A stretch of 64,000 nt of DNA from a virus. Both the position numbers and the translations under genes were made by a program. The notes below the pieces were generated by a model. That model saw only the letters and a program-made list of their open reading frames with translations. It was not told the origin of the DNA and did not search any database. Numbering within the stretch: the first letter of the stretch is position 1; every line of letters starts with the position of its first letter. The stretch lies in IMG/VR virus record IMGVR_UViG_3300023440_000001, positions 62,001 to 126,000 of that record. The stretch is one strand, 5' to 3'. This document shows, piece after piece, positions 48,353 to 56,557 of this stretch.

Positions 48353-49374
48353 AGGATATTCAATCATTATTGGGTAGTGATGTCTTTGTGTTTGATGAAT
48401 TCCGTGAAGGGGATACCAAAGGTATCGGTAAAGCTACCATATTGAAGCCCTGGGAGTTAACGCTCCCGGAAGCATCTGAAGAAGAGATCCCCTTTGTAAA
48501 GAATCCCGTATATGAGACAGCACTGGATTTAATCCGTAATGGCCATACGGCGCTCTTCTCCGGTCCGGCCGGTTGTGGAAAGAGCTATAATATAAAGATG
48601 GCAACGTTGGCTGTCGGATATGGATTCTATCGGATTAATATGAACGGTCATTCAACCGATGAATCACTCATCGGTCAGATGCGCATTAAACCGGATGAAG
48701 AAACTAAACAACCGGTTATGTACCATGCCACCGGTATTCTGGAGAAAGCCATGCTGCACGGTCTGGATGATGATGGTAACGTCATCGGTCCACCGGCTGT
48801 TCTGGTCATAGATGAAATCGATGCCGCACCACCGGAAACGCTCTTCGTTCTGCAACGGGTTCTGGAACCCGAAAAGACACTGGTTATCGATATCGATGGC
48901 GGTCGTGAAGTGAAAGCCCATCCGGGTTTTATCGTTATGGCCACGGCCAATACAATCGGTACCGGAGACTATCTGGGTGGTTATGTGGGAACCAATCAGG
49001 TGAACTTTGCTACCCGGGATCGCTTCGATTATCTGGTTAAAGTTGACTATAACTACGATACCGAGAAGCAGATCCTGAAGAAGATTCTGATTGATGAGCT
49101 GGAAATGGAGAAGTCAGAGGCCAATGATCTGATCAAGTATATTCAGAAGCTGACCAAGGATATTCGTAAGGCCAATGAAGACGGCACCATTTCCTTTCCT
49201 ATGTCCGTGCGACGACTGGTTGCCTGGGCTCGTGGTATTCGAGTATTCGGCGATCCGGGTAAGGCATTTATCTATTCAATCCTGAACTATATGGAACCCG
49301 ATCAACAGAACTCAGTGCGCGAGCTGTTTCAGCGGATATTTGGATACGAGCCGGAAAAGGCACCCGCCAGTTAA
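48349..49374 (+). CDS. MoxR/CobS-like AAA+ ATPase, pair 1
   Basis: 341 residues. Walker A GPAGCGKSYN (~72-81), Walker B AVLVIDEIDAAPPET (~150), sensor-1 FIVMATANTIGTGD with the glycine-rich insertion GGYVGTNQVNFATRDRFD typical of CobS, and a lid with MSVRRLVAW. ATPase of the MoxR clade that works with VWA proteins; CobS is the cobaltochelatase ATPase. ATGA-coupled to the CobT-like VWA gene. nrdJ (B12-dependent) lies 2.5 kb upstream, but no CobN is present, so cobalt insertion is only one option. Confidence 0.88.
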   Translation: MKDIQSLLGSDVFVFDEFREGDTKGIGKATILKPWELTLPEASEEEIPFVKNPVYETALDLIRNGHTALFSGPAGCGKSYNIKMATLAVGYGFYRINMNGHSTDESLIGQMRIKPDEETKQPVMYHATGILEKAMLHGLDDDGNVIGPPAVLVIDEIDAAPPETLFVLQRVLEPEKTLVIDIDGGREVKAHPGFIVMATANTIGTGDYLGGYVGTNQVNFATRDRFDYLVKVDYNYDTEKQILKKILIDELEMEKSEANDLIKYIQKLTKDIRKANEDGTISFPMSVRRLVAWARGIRVFGDPGKAFIYSILNYMEPDQQNSVRELFQRIFGYEPEKAPAS

Positions 49375-49398
49375 CCTGAATAGAGATGGAGAGTCGCT

Positions 49399-49641
49399 AT
49401 GCGTGATGTTGGAGAATTGCTTGCTTCATTCTTCCGTGGGCGCGGATCGCAGATCCAGGCCCGCCTGCGGATGTATAATGGTCGTTCTTACGTCGATCTG
49501 CGCGATTGGATCATGAAGAATGGTGAATGGATTAAGACCAACCGGGGATTCATGATCCCGGTGGACCGTTTCAGGGAGTTCATTCGGTTCCTGAATAAGA
49601 TTGCTACCATTCTTGATATTCACAACAAACAGGAGGCTTGA
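49399..49641 (+). CDS. PC4-like ssDNA-binding/coactivator protein, 80 aa
   Basis: The central stretch IQARLRMYNGRSYVDLRDWI, then GEWIKTNRGFMIPVDRFREF and a final helix, fits the PC4/p15 fold (four strands with the 'K-G-x-x-Y-V-D-I-R' and 'T-x-K/R-G-I/F' signature, then the dimer helix). PC4-like proteins bind ssDNA and affect transcription; some large phages carry them. No SD-perfect alternative start. It is a second PC4/Whirly-type fold in this window. Confidence 0.62.
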   Translation: MRDVGELLASFFRGRGSQIQARLRMYNGRSYVDLRDWIMKNGEWIKTNRGFMIPVDRFREFIRFLNKIATILDIHNKQEA

Positions 49642-49642
49642 T

Positions 49643-50269
49643 ATGCCTGCATTACTGAATGTTATTCTGGATAATGACAAGACCCTGGACATCTTCTATC
49701 CGGGTAATAACAGCAAGAAGATCGCTGAGATTGTAGATAAGGTGTCGGAGTATTTCGATAAGCAGAAAGGCGCACCCAAGGTGAAGGAGTATGTATATCA
49801 TGAGATTCCGGAAGATGCAGAGCTGGTATGTCGTAACTGCGGATCCGTCCATATTGCTGATATCAGTAAACTACAAGCTGAAAAGAAGATCCGTGTTATG
49901 GCCGGTGTCGCTCCCGATGCACACTGCTATGAACGCATAAAGTATTACAGGGAGTTGGCCGGATTGACTCGAACTGATGTGGCAAAACGTCTACGTATAT
50001 CTGAAGCCACTATGGCCAAGTGGGAGAAAGGCGGTCGTATGCCAACTCTATCGAATCTAATTGATATTGCCAAAGTTCTGGGTGTCAAACCAGCCGATCT
50101 GGTGCCCAATGTTGTGCTGGAGAATGATCTGCCCGAACCGGAAGAGGAGGATAAAGAGAAGTCTTCTCCCGATATACTCGATGAAGCGTCATGGGTAACT
50201 GTCTTTGATGAGTTGAACGATGATGAGTCCGAGACCATCGAAGACATTAAAGAAAAGGTACCCTTTTAA
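49643..50269 (+). CDS. XRE-type HTH regulator with zinc site, 208 aa
   Basis: SD AGGAGG. Residues ~90-155 form a Cro/CI (XRE) helix-turn-helix: YRELAGLTRTDVAKRLRISE, ATMAKWEKGGRMPTLSNLID, IAKVLGVKPADL. Upstream, CRNCGSVH and a later HC could bind zinc. The C-terminal ~45 residues are acidic and end KVPF. Likely a phage transcription regulator; possibly binds the palindromic intergenic elements (inference). Confidence 0.75.
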   Translation: MPALLNVILDNDKTLDIFYPGNNSKKIAEIVDKVSEYFDKQKGAPKVKEYVYHEIPEDAELVCRNCGSVHIADISKLQAEKKIRVMAGVAPDAHCYERIKYYRELAGLTRTDVAKRLRISEATMAKWEKGGRMPTLSNLIDIAKVLGVKPADLVPNVVLENDLPEPEEEDKEKSSPDILDEASWVTVFDELNDDESETIEDIKEKVPF

Positions 50270-50275
50270 TCCGGA

Positions 50276-50295
50276 GCCGCATGGATATGTGCGGC
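50276..50295 (+). terminator. Hairpin after XRE gene
   Basis: GCCGCA pairs with TGCGGC around TGGATATG, followed by CCCGTTTAATAA. Weak terminator candidate between the regulator and the duplicated-domain gene. Confidence 0.45.
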
Positions 50296-50321
50296 CCCGT
50301 TTAATAAGTTGGAGGTATATT

Positions 50322-51173
50322 ATGACCACGGTTAAAATCGACCTGGAACACTTTCTTGACTGGTATACTGATGATCCGGAGCGCTCTACTGAAATTACGA
50401 TAACCGCTCTTCGATATGGAATGGATTCGATTGTTTCTCGTGTACGAACGCTGGATCGTCTTCTGGCGGAAGTAGGGGGCTACCTGCCTGATCATCTGGT
50501 GATTAACTGGTTGGAGCTGCCCCTGACAGATCGACAGCTTGAGAAAGAATACATCAGTACCTTTACACTTCTGGAAGAACAGCGCAACTGGAAAGTAGAA
50601 TGGGTCGTTGATGAGCAAGATGATCATGATACTCAAGATAACCAACCGACAGTGCACATTGATGCCGGCGAGTTTGTGGAATGGTTTATTGATGAGAAAG
50701 ACCTGGCCTTTGGTTATGCCCACCAGGCTTTTATGTACGGACGACCGCCCATTCAGGAAGCCTATAAAACGCTGAGAGATCTGTTTGATAGTACTGGCTA
50801 CATTCCCCGTTATTTGATTCTAAACTGGAATGAATTGCCCATGCCGGAAGGTGTTACTTCAGCTGATGAATTCAGAGAAGAAGTCGTTACTGACGAAATG
50901 ATGAACTGGAAGATTAGCTGGGTATTTGATAGTGAGTCCGATACAAAGCGGCTCGTCGGTGTTCAATTTATTGATGCCGAAGGTAACTACCTTCTGGAAG
51001 GTGATTGTGAGAATCTTCCTTATGTTCCGTCCTGGGTAGTATTCCCACCTGATGAAGTTGGTGATATTCTGAAGTTGCTTGCCGAGCGTGAAACGTATGA
51101 TGTGCGGGTCCTTCCGATCTACGAAGGGGATATCGAACGATACGAGGTAGGTCACTTCACTGAGTACTTCTAA
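50322..51173 (+). CDS. Protein with internally duplicated ~95-residue domain, 283 aa
   Basis: ATG 50322 after GGAGG. Repeat 1 (residues ~4-96) and repeat 2 (~111-207) align end to end: VKIDLEHFLDWY / VHIDAGEFVEWF, ITALRYGMDS / HQAFMYGRPP, GGYLPDHLVINWLELP / TGYIPRYLILNWNELP, RNWKVEWVVD / MNWKISWVFD. A unique ~75-residue beta-rich end follows. Acidic. No known family; the repeated unit looks like a small alpha/beta domain. Confidence 0.68.
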   Translation: MTTVKIDLEHFLDWYTDDPERSTEITITALRYGMDSIVSRVRTLDRLLAEVGGYLPDHLVINWLELPLTDRQLEKEYISTFTLLEEQRNWKVEWVVDEQDDHDTQDNQPTVHIDAGEFVEWFIDEKDLAFGYAHQAFMYGRPPIQEAYKTLRDLFDSTGYIPRYLILNWNELPMPEGVTSADEFREEVVTDEMMNWKISWVFDSESDTKRLVGVQFIDAEGNYLLEGDCENLPYVPSWVVFPPDEVGDILKLLAERETYDVRVLPIYEGDIERYEVGHFTEYF

Positions 51174-51188
51174 ATAGGAGAGATAGTA

Positions 51189-51542
51189 ATGGAATGGTGG
51201 ATAGAGTCTAATGATGTCATGAAGGTTAAGTTTGACCATTCTGAAGCAAAAGGAATGATTGGAATACAGAAAGAGTTATATGGCATATCTATTTATGTAG
51301 ATGGGTTTGACTCCTCTATTGCTATGATAGATCTGTATTATCGTTCACCGGTTGGATTAGAAGATATACCACCGGGCCAACGCAACACTGTTCGTCTGGT
51401 CGTCGAGAATCCGGTAAACATGGAACCGATTGCCTATGTGATATTCAATCCGGAAGAGAAGACGCTCCGAATTGAACTGGATGATCGATGGCAGAAAGAC
51501 GGTAGTACCGGTCGGGCCTTTCACTTAAAACTGGAAGAATAG
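51189..51542 (+). CDS. Hypothetical beta-rich protein, 117 aa
   Basis: SD AGGAGAG. Alternating strands (YGISIYVDGFDSSIAMIDLY; VRLVVENPVNMEPIAYVIFN) suggest a beta sandwich. Two bases before the helicase gene. Unknown. Confidence 0.6.
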   Translation: MEWWIESNDVMKVKFDHSEAKGMIGIQKELYGISIYVDGFDSSIAMIDLYYRSPVGLEDIPPGQRNTVRLVVENPVNMEPIAYVIFNPEEKTLRIELDDRWQKDGSTGRAFHLKLEE

Positions 51543-51544
51543 AG

Positions 51545-53827
51545 ATGATCTTCATTGGTATTATAAAAGCCATAAGAGCCCGCCGCGGTGCCTGGCAGAA
51601 AGTGGTTCTACATGTTACGGAAACTGGTCCCAGTCAAAAGGATCTCGAAGAGACGGATCAGATCTGGGATATGGTTGGTGAGTTTATGGCCAGCGTCGGT
51701 GATAAGGTTATCGTTGAAGGTGAATTAAAGAACGTGCGTTCTTATGGCTATCAAATACACGCCCGTAAAGTAAAGATGCTCTCCGGATTTACTGATACTG
51801 AAGAGCAATTGCATCAGTTCCTGGTCAAACATGTGAGTGGTGTCGGCCCTAAAATGGCCGACGCTCTTATCAATGAATATGGAGTAGAAGATCTGATTCG
51901 TCTGCTGGATAGTTGCAGTCCACGTATTATTGAAGATATACCAGGCATCGGTATTAAAACGGCTGAACAGATATGGGAGACCTGGACCCGGGAACGCTTC
52001 AAATGGGATCCCTGGAAGTATCTGACCCGTATCGGTATCCGGGATCTGAATCATATTCGTAAGATCATCGGTCAATACGGTCGGGATACGGAGAAGATCG
52101 TATCTAAATATCCATACCGATTGCTGGAAGTGGAAGGACTATCCTTTCGTACTGTTGATGCCATAGCCATTAAAGCGGGTGTTGATCCACTGTCTCCAAT
52201 TCGTATCATGTCCGCTATTGTATACGCTCTCAATCGTCAGAGTGATTTCGGTCATACCTACTATGAAAAAGAGCAGCTGAAGGGGATAGTGGAATATCTA
52301 CTGGATATGGATGAACTGGATGATGAATTGTATGACAGATGTCTGTTTCGATTGGAGCGTAGTGAGCGGATTGTTACTGAAGCTGATAAGGTCTTTTCAG
52401 CTCGTATATACATGGTGGAGAAGTCTGTTGCGAGTGTGATGATTGAGCTAAAGTATGGTAATACGATAGTTATTGATGATAAGTCGGTTGATGACTTTAT
52501 CAAGCTCTACCAAACCAGGCATGAGATGGAGTTTACCAAAACACAGCAGCGGGCCATATACCGGGCTGCCAATACAGGTGTAATGGTTTTAACCGGTGGT
52601 CCCGGAACCGGTAAGACCTTTACTGTTGGTGCCATGGTAGAGCTGTTTCGTAGTTACGGAAACGATGTTGTATTGTGTTCGTCGACCGGTCGCAGTGCGC
52701 GGCGTATAAAAGAGTCAACCGGGTATGAAGCGCACACTATTCATCGTCTGCTGAAGGTAATTCCCAACGGTAAAGGTGGGACTATGTTTGAACATGATGA
52801 TCGTAATCCACTGGATGGTGATGTCTTTATTGTGGATGAAGTTTCCATGGTCGATCTGGAGCTGATGCATCACCTGCTAAAAGCTATACCGGTTGGCAAG
52901 AAACTGATTATGATAGGTGATAAGGATCAGCTTCCCAGTATTGGTCTTGGTAGTGTACTGAATGATTGCATTGGGTCTGGCCGCATACCGGTAGTTGAAC
53001 TACAAACAGTATTCCGTCAGAGTGAGACCAGTGACATTGTAATTAATGCCAATAAGGTCAATATGGGTAAGATTGATATCGTTGAAGGTGGTAAGGACTT
53101 CTGGTGGGTAAAGGATGTGGATGAAGATATGATCCTTAAAGTCATTACCGAGCGTATACCCAAACGATTTGGTATTCCTATGGAAGACATTAAGGTTATT
53201 ACTCCCTATCGTCGGGAATATGCGGAAGTAAATGTAAAGCAGCTAAACCGACGATTGCAGGAGATAGCCAATCCGGAAAAGGAGATTGAAGTTAAGAACT
53301 ATGATGGTACGATTATCCGGAAACCCAACGGTATAGTTTATAAGGGCGTTACCTTTCGTGTGGGTGATCCGGTTATGCAGATGGAGAATGACTATGTGAA
53401 GCTGATCTTTAATGGCGATATCGGAACTATTGTCAGTGTGGATCAGGATGAAGACGGTCGTTGTGCGCTGTTGGTTGATTTCGGCGATGATCGTGGAATT
53501 AGATCATATATTGATTCTGATATTGACCACCTGGAGCTGGCCTATGCCATGACCGTACATAAGAGTCAGGGAAGTGAATATCCGGCAGTGGTGATCATAC
53601 TTCCCGAATTGACCGAAAAGACCAGTGGTATGCTAAAGCGTAATATGCTTTATACTGCTATTACCAGAGCACAGAAACTCTGCGTACTGTTTGCATCTGA
53701 GGCAAGCTTTCGGAAGTGTGTGAATGATGATTCATATGATAAGCGGATGACCATGCTTGCCAGATGGTTAGTAGACACCGACAGTAAAGTAACCAGAGGT
53801 CGTCGGCGTACTTCAAAAGTAGCTTAA
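51545..53827 (+). CDS. recD2: RecD2-like superfamily 1B DNA helicase
   Basis: 760 residues, 5'-3' helicase of the RecD2/TraA type. Order: OB-like N-terminal region, helix-hairpin-helix segment (VSGVGPKMADALI; IEDIPGIGIKTAEQIW), Walker A GGPGTGKTFTVGAM (~351), VLCSSTGRSARRIKE, VDEVSMVDLELMH (Walker B DE), IGDKDQLPSIGLGSVL, TVFRQSE, ITPYRR, and motif VI AYAMTVHKSQGSEYPAV ... LYTAITRA. Length matches RecD2 (~720-760). In phages such enzymes act in replication restart or recombination. It may substitute in part for the missing replicative helicase. Confidence 0.92.
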   Translation: MIFIGIIKAIRARRGAWQKVVLHVTETGPSQKDLEETDQIWDMVGEFMASVGDKVIVEGELKNVRSYGYQIHARKVKMLSGFTDTEEQLHQFLVKHVSGVGPKMADALINEYGVEDLIRLLDSCSPRIIEDIPGIGIKTAEQIWETWTRERFKWDPWKYLTRIGIRDLNHIRKIIGQYGRDTEKIVSKYPYRLLEVEGLSFRTVDAIAIKAGVDPLSPIRIMSAIVYALNRQSDFGHTYYEKEQLKGIVEYLLDMDELDDELYDRCLFRLERSERIVTEADKVFSARIYMVEKSVASVMIELKYGNTIVIDDKSVDDFIKLYQTRHEMEFTKTQQRAIYRAANTGVMVLTGGPGTGKTFTVGAMVELFRSYGNDVVLCSSTGRSARRIKESTGYEAHTIHRLLKVIPNGKGGTMFEHDDRNPLDGDVFIVDEVSMVDLELMHHLLKAIPVGKKLIMIGDKDQLPSIGLGSVLNDCIGSGRIPVVELQTVFRQSETSDIVINANKVNMGKIDIVEGGKDFWWVKDVDEDMILKVITERIPKRFGIPMEDIKVITPYRREYAEVNVKQLNRRLQEIANPEKEIEVKNYDGTIIRKPNGIVYKGVTFRVGDPVMQMENDYVKLIFNGDIGTIVSVDQDEDGRCALLVDFGDDRGIRSYIDSDIDHLELAYAMTVHKSQGSEYPAVVIILPELTEKTSGMLKRNMLYTAITRAQKLCVLFASEASFRKCVNDDSYDKRMTMLARWLVDTDSKVTRGRRRTSKVA

Positions 53828-53842
53828 ATGGAGGTTGTTATA

Positions 53843-55021
53843 ATGTCCAGAGACAAACCCCGAATTGTTAGACGTGGTGAAGGGGATCTGAATGTGGTCT
53901 ATCGACCGCTTCGTTTTGCTGAATTATACGGTCCGACTCGAAAGGCTGCTGTTCAGTTCTATAACTGGCTGCGACAGTTCGATCGGACTCTGACCAAGCA
54001 CAGCTTTCTTATCTCCGGTGAATCCGGTGCCGGTAAAACTACCCTGGCACTGATTATATCTCTGGCACTGAATTGCGAGGATCCCCAGCCTAACCCCAGA
54101 ACCGGTGATGAAGTAGAACCGTGTCTGAAGTGTGGCAGCTGCCAGCGGATCCTGCGTGGTGCTATGAATGCATCTGATGATTCTCCGGTGAAGTTCTATA
54201 ACTCGCCATCAATCGATAAAGACCGGATTCGCTGGATTGTGGATAATGAGATCAAAGGTCCGCGACCCATCTTCGGTGCCAGAGCGGTTGTCACTGTATT
54301 CGACGAAGCACATGGATTGACCTGGGAGCAACGTCAGCCGTTGTTAACTACGCTGGAGATGTTGCCATCCTACTCGTATGTCTTCTTTCTGACTTCCCGG
54401 CCGGAGAAGTTCAGAAAACTGAAAGATGGTGAAGATAACTCGCTGTATTCCCGGATCGGAGTGGTGGATCTGGTACCCTGGTCTGATAAACAGATATTTG
54501 AACTGCTGAAAGACGTGGCCATAACGGAACATTCCCTGGAACGCTGTCCGGAAATAGAAGATAGTGCCCTGCGCTATCTGGCTCATATTGGTACCGGTAA
54601 TCCGCGTACTTCTATTTCGGCACTGGATGTGGTAATCAATGGCGTGGACAGAGATGTTCCGATGATTACGCTGAAAGATGTTAAGCAGTTCTATCCTGGT
54701 GCATCCGATCCGGATATTGAAAGTACAGCTGAGGAGATGCGAGACGTATTTCGGGCCTTTTATAATAATAACCTGGAAGTGGCATTGAAACGTCTGGAAG
54801 AGATGGAGAAGAAGCGCTTCAAGCCGGATGATATCAAATACTCCCTTAACAAGTTCCTGCGCAATAGAGTCTATCAGTATGCTCGCGAAGGGAATCATTC
54901 CCGGCTGGAGGAGTTCTCCCGTAAGCTTCAGGCCTTCTCTTCAGCTGCTTTTGCCAGAGATGGTGAAGAGTTCTCCAATCTGGTAACAGGTGTTATTCAG
55001 GCATTAACAATTAGAAGTTGA
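53843..55021 (+). CDS. dnaX: Clamp-loader ATPase (DnaX-like)
   Basis: 392 residues; ATG 53843 is placed by GGAGG 8 bases away. Loads the sliding clamp. Seen: VYRPLRFAELYGPTRKAAV at the start, Walker A GESGAGKTTLAL (~59), a zinc module within EVEPCLKCGSCQRI (Cys at ~82, 93, 96, 99 region), Walker B VTVFDEAHGLTWEQR (~150), sensor-1 YVFFLTSRPEKF, and an arginine-containing C-terminal helical domain. No separate delta subunits are seen, so it may form a homo-oligomer or use a host or distant partner. Confidence 0.85.
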   Translation: MSRDKPRIVRRGEGDLNVVYRPLRFAELYGPTRKAAVQFYNWLRQFDRTLTKHSFLISGESGAGKTTLALIISLALNCEDPQPNPRTGDEVEPCLKCGSCQRILRGAMNASDDSPVKFYNSPSIDKDRIRWIVDNEIKGPRPIFGARAVVTVFDEAHGLTWEQRQPLLTTLEMLPSYSYVFFLTSRPEKFRKLKDGEDNSLYSRIGVVDLVPWSDKQIFELLKDVAITEHSLERCPEIEDSALRYLAHIGTGNPRTSISALDVVINGVDRDVPMITLKDVKQFYPGASDPDIESTAEEMRDVFRAFYNNNLEVALKRLEEMEKKRFKPDDIKYSLNKFLRNRVYQYAREGNHSRLEEFSRKLQAFSSAAFARDGEEFSNLVTGVIQALTIRS

Positions 55022-55029
55022 GGTCAGAT

Positions 55030-56457
55030 ATGGATCTGAATGATCTTCCCAAGGTTAAACTTCCCAGAGTGATGTATAAGTCTCTGCCGCTGAAAGATGG
55101 TAGTAGGGTTGACCTTAATATTGAGAATGAGTTCTTCTATGATGATGAAGATGGTACGTGGTATGTCGTCTGTCGGTGTGATTATGGTGGTCGTACTCTG
55201 ACTGGTCGAACTGTACTGGATAATAATATACTGGAGGATCTGAAGTCCGGTGTTGTTAGCATTGATGAATACTGTCAGTCGGAGCGGTTTAATGCGGTAA
55301 TTGTCGGCCTGTCCGAGATCATATTAGGTGCGGTTGATGATCTGGATGTAAAGCATCTTACCACGAAAGAAGTAAAGGATGCTCGTACCATAGAAGCCTA
55401 TACACCGCAGGCTATTGCCCAGAAGTCCCGGTCTGTAGGGCGAGACATTGCCCGAATCATACTGGAGTCTGCTTTCGGGAAGGGTAAACGCCTGAGTAAG
55501 GTACCGAAAGAGTATCGGATTACTCCACCAAAGGCAATTGTTCCGGATGATGTTATCGTATCGACGGTGCTGCGGTATATTGCTGAGGGATCACCGGCCG
55601 TGGCCCTGGTAGGCCCTACCGGGGTAGGGAAGAGTTACACGGCTCAGCATATCGGTGCCCTGTTGAATCTGAAAGGGTATGCCGTCATGCGTATTGATGC
55701 CAATGCCAGAACCGAAGGGGATCGACTCTTCGATCGGGATGACTTCAACGAGAAGGGTACCTTTATTCTGGAAGGAACCCTGACTACCTTTGCCCGCCGA
55801 ACCAAAAAGCTGGGCCTGAAAGCGCTGGTTATCATAGAAGAATACAATGCCTTTGATGATGCCACTCGTCGGGAGTTCTATCAGCTGTTTAATGATGAAG
55901 AGCGCTACTATACGATTCAGTCCAGTAAAGATCAGAAGGTTCTGGATCGAGTAGACTTCCATCATGTTCAGTTCTTACTAACAGGTAATCCGGTAACCAG
56001 TGAGAAGTATCTGGTTGACGACTTGAAGCGCTTTAGCAATGCCGAAGCCCGTCGTATAGTCATGGTCTATCAGGATTACTCCCAGGATCCCAGGTACATC
56101 CGTAGAGTTCTGATGGCCATTATCCGCAAGAAACCCATCTACGAAGAGATCAAAAAGGAAGTTGCCGATATCGATGAGATTATTGATCTGAATATGGGTG
56201 TGCGCTGTTTTCGGGAATTGAACAGACCCAATGGTGACGGTTATCGACTGGGTTTCGATTTCGGTTACACTTCGGTTGCGAACTGGTTATGGACACTGGC
56301 AGTATACGGGTATACTGAGGAAGCCTGGATTCGTGCCACCGCAGATCACATACTGAATCCCATTCCTGACGTCCAGGTTCGGGAAGATGTCGTACATCGT
56401 CTGGAGAGTGTTTTCGGTGTCCATCTTCCCGGCTATTTGATCTATCGGGATTCCTGA
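55030..56457 (+). CDS. MoxR-type AAA+ ATPase, pair 2
   Basis: 475 residues; ATG 55030 after GAGG. Unique ~180-residue N-terminal domain, then AAA+: Walker A GPTGVGKSYTAQ (~195), Walker B ALVIIEEYNAFDDATRRE (EE instead of DE), sensor-1 FLLTGNPVTSEKY, and lid. Distinct from the pair-1 ATPase in length and motifs but of the same MoxR-like clade. Directly upstream of a second VWA-metalloprotease gene, beyond a terminator-like hairpin and promoter-like copy 6. Confidence 0.82.
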   Translation: MDLNDLPKVKLPRVMYKSLPLKDGSRVDLNIENEFFYDDEDGTWYVVCRCDYGGRTLTGRTVLDNNILEDLKSGVVSIDEYCQSERFNAVIVGLSEIILGAVDDLDVKHLTTKEVKDARTIEAYTPQAIAQKSRSVGRDIARIILESAFGKGKRLSKVPKEYRITPPKAIVPDDVIVSTVLRYIAEGSPAVALVGPTGVGKSYTAQHIGALLNLKGYAVMRIDANARTEGDRLFDRDDFNEKGTFILEGTLTTFARRTKKLGLKALVIIEEYNAFDDATRREFYQLFNDEERYYTIQSSKDQKVLDRVDFHHVQFLLTGNPVTSEKYLVDDLKRFSNAEARRIVMVYQDYSQDPRYIRRVLMAIIRKKPIYEEIKKEVADIDEIIDLNMGVRCFRELNRPNGDGYRLGFDFGYTSVANWLWTLAVYGYTEEAWIRATADHILNPIPDVQVREDVVHRLESVFGVHLPGYLIYRDS

Positions 56458-56466
56458 TACTGATGG

Positions 56467-56488
56467 TCACGGGACCGGTATCCCGTGA
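56467..56488 (+). terminator. Hairpin after pair-2 ATPase
   Basis: TCACGGGA (56467-56474) pairs with TCCCGTGA (56481-56488) around CCGGTA. The last bases are shared with the palindrome of promoter-like copy 6. No U-run; it may be a terminator helped by a factor, or an extended operator. Confidence 0.5.
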
Positions 56489-56523
56489 CTGTCAGTCTAC
56501 ACCAAAGCGATTCATTCACTCCC
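56488..56523 (+). promoter_or_regulatory. Bipartite GTCTAC-N13-ATTCAC element, copy 6
   Basis: GACTG-T-CAGTC core with right arm to GTCTAC ending at 56500, then 13 bases, then ATTCACTCCC (56514-56523). The left arm is replaced by the 3' arm of the preceding hairpin, as in copy 3. It precedes the pair-2 VWA gene, whose ATG is 34 bases downstream. Confidence 0.68.
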
Positions 56524-56557
56524 TGAAGTCTTTGTCAGCTATTATATTGAGGGCGTT

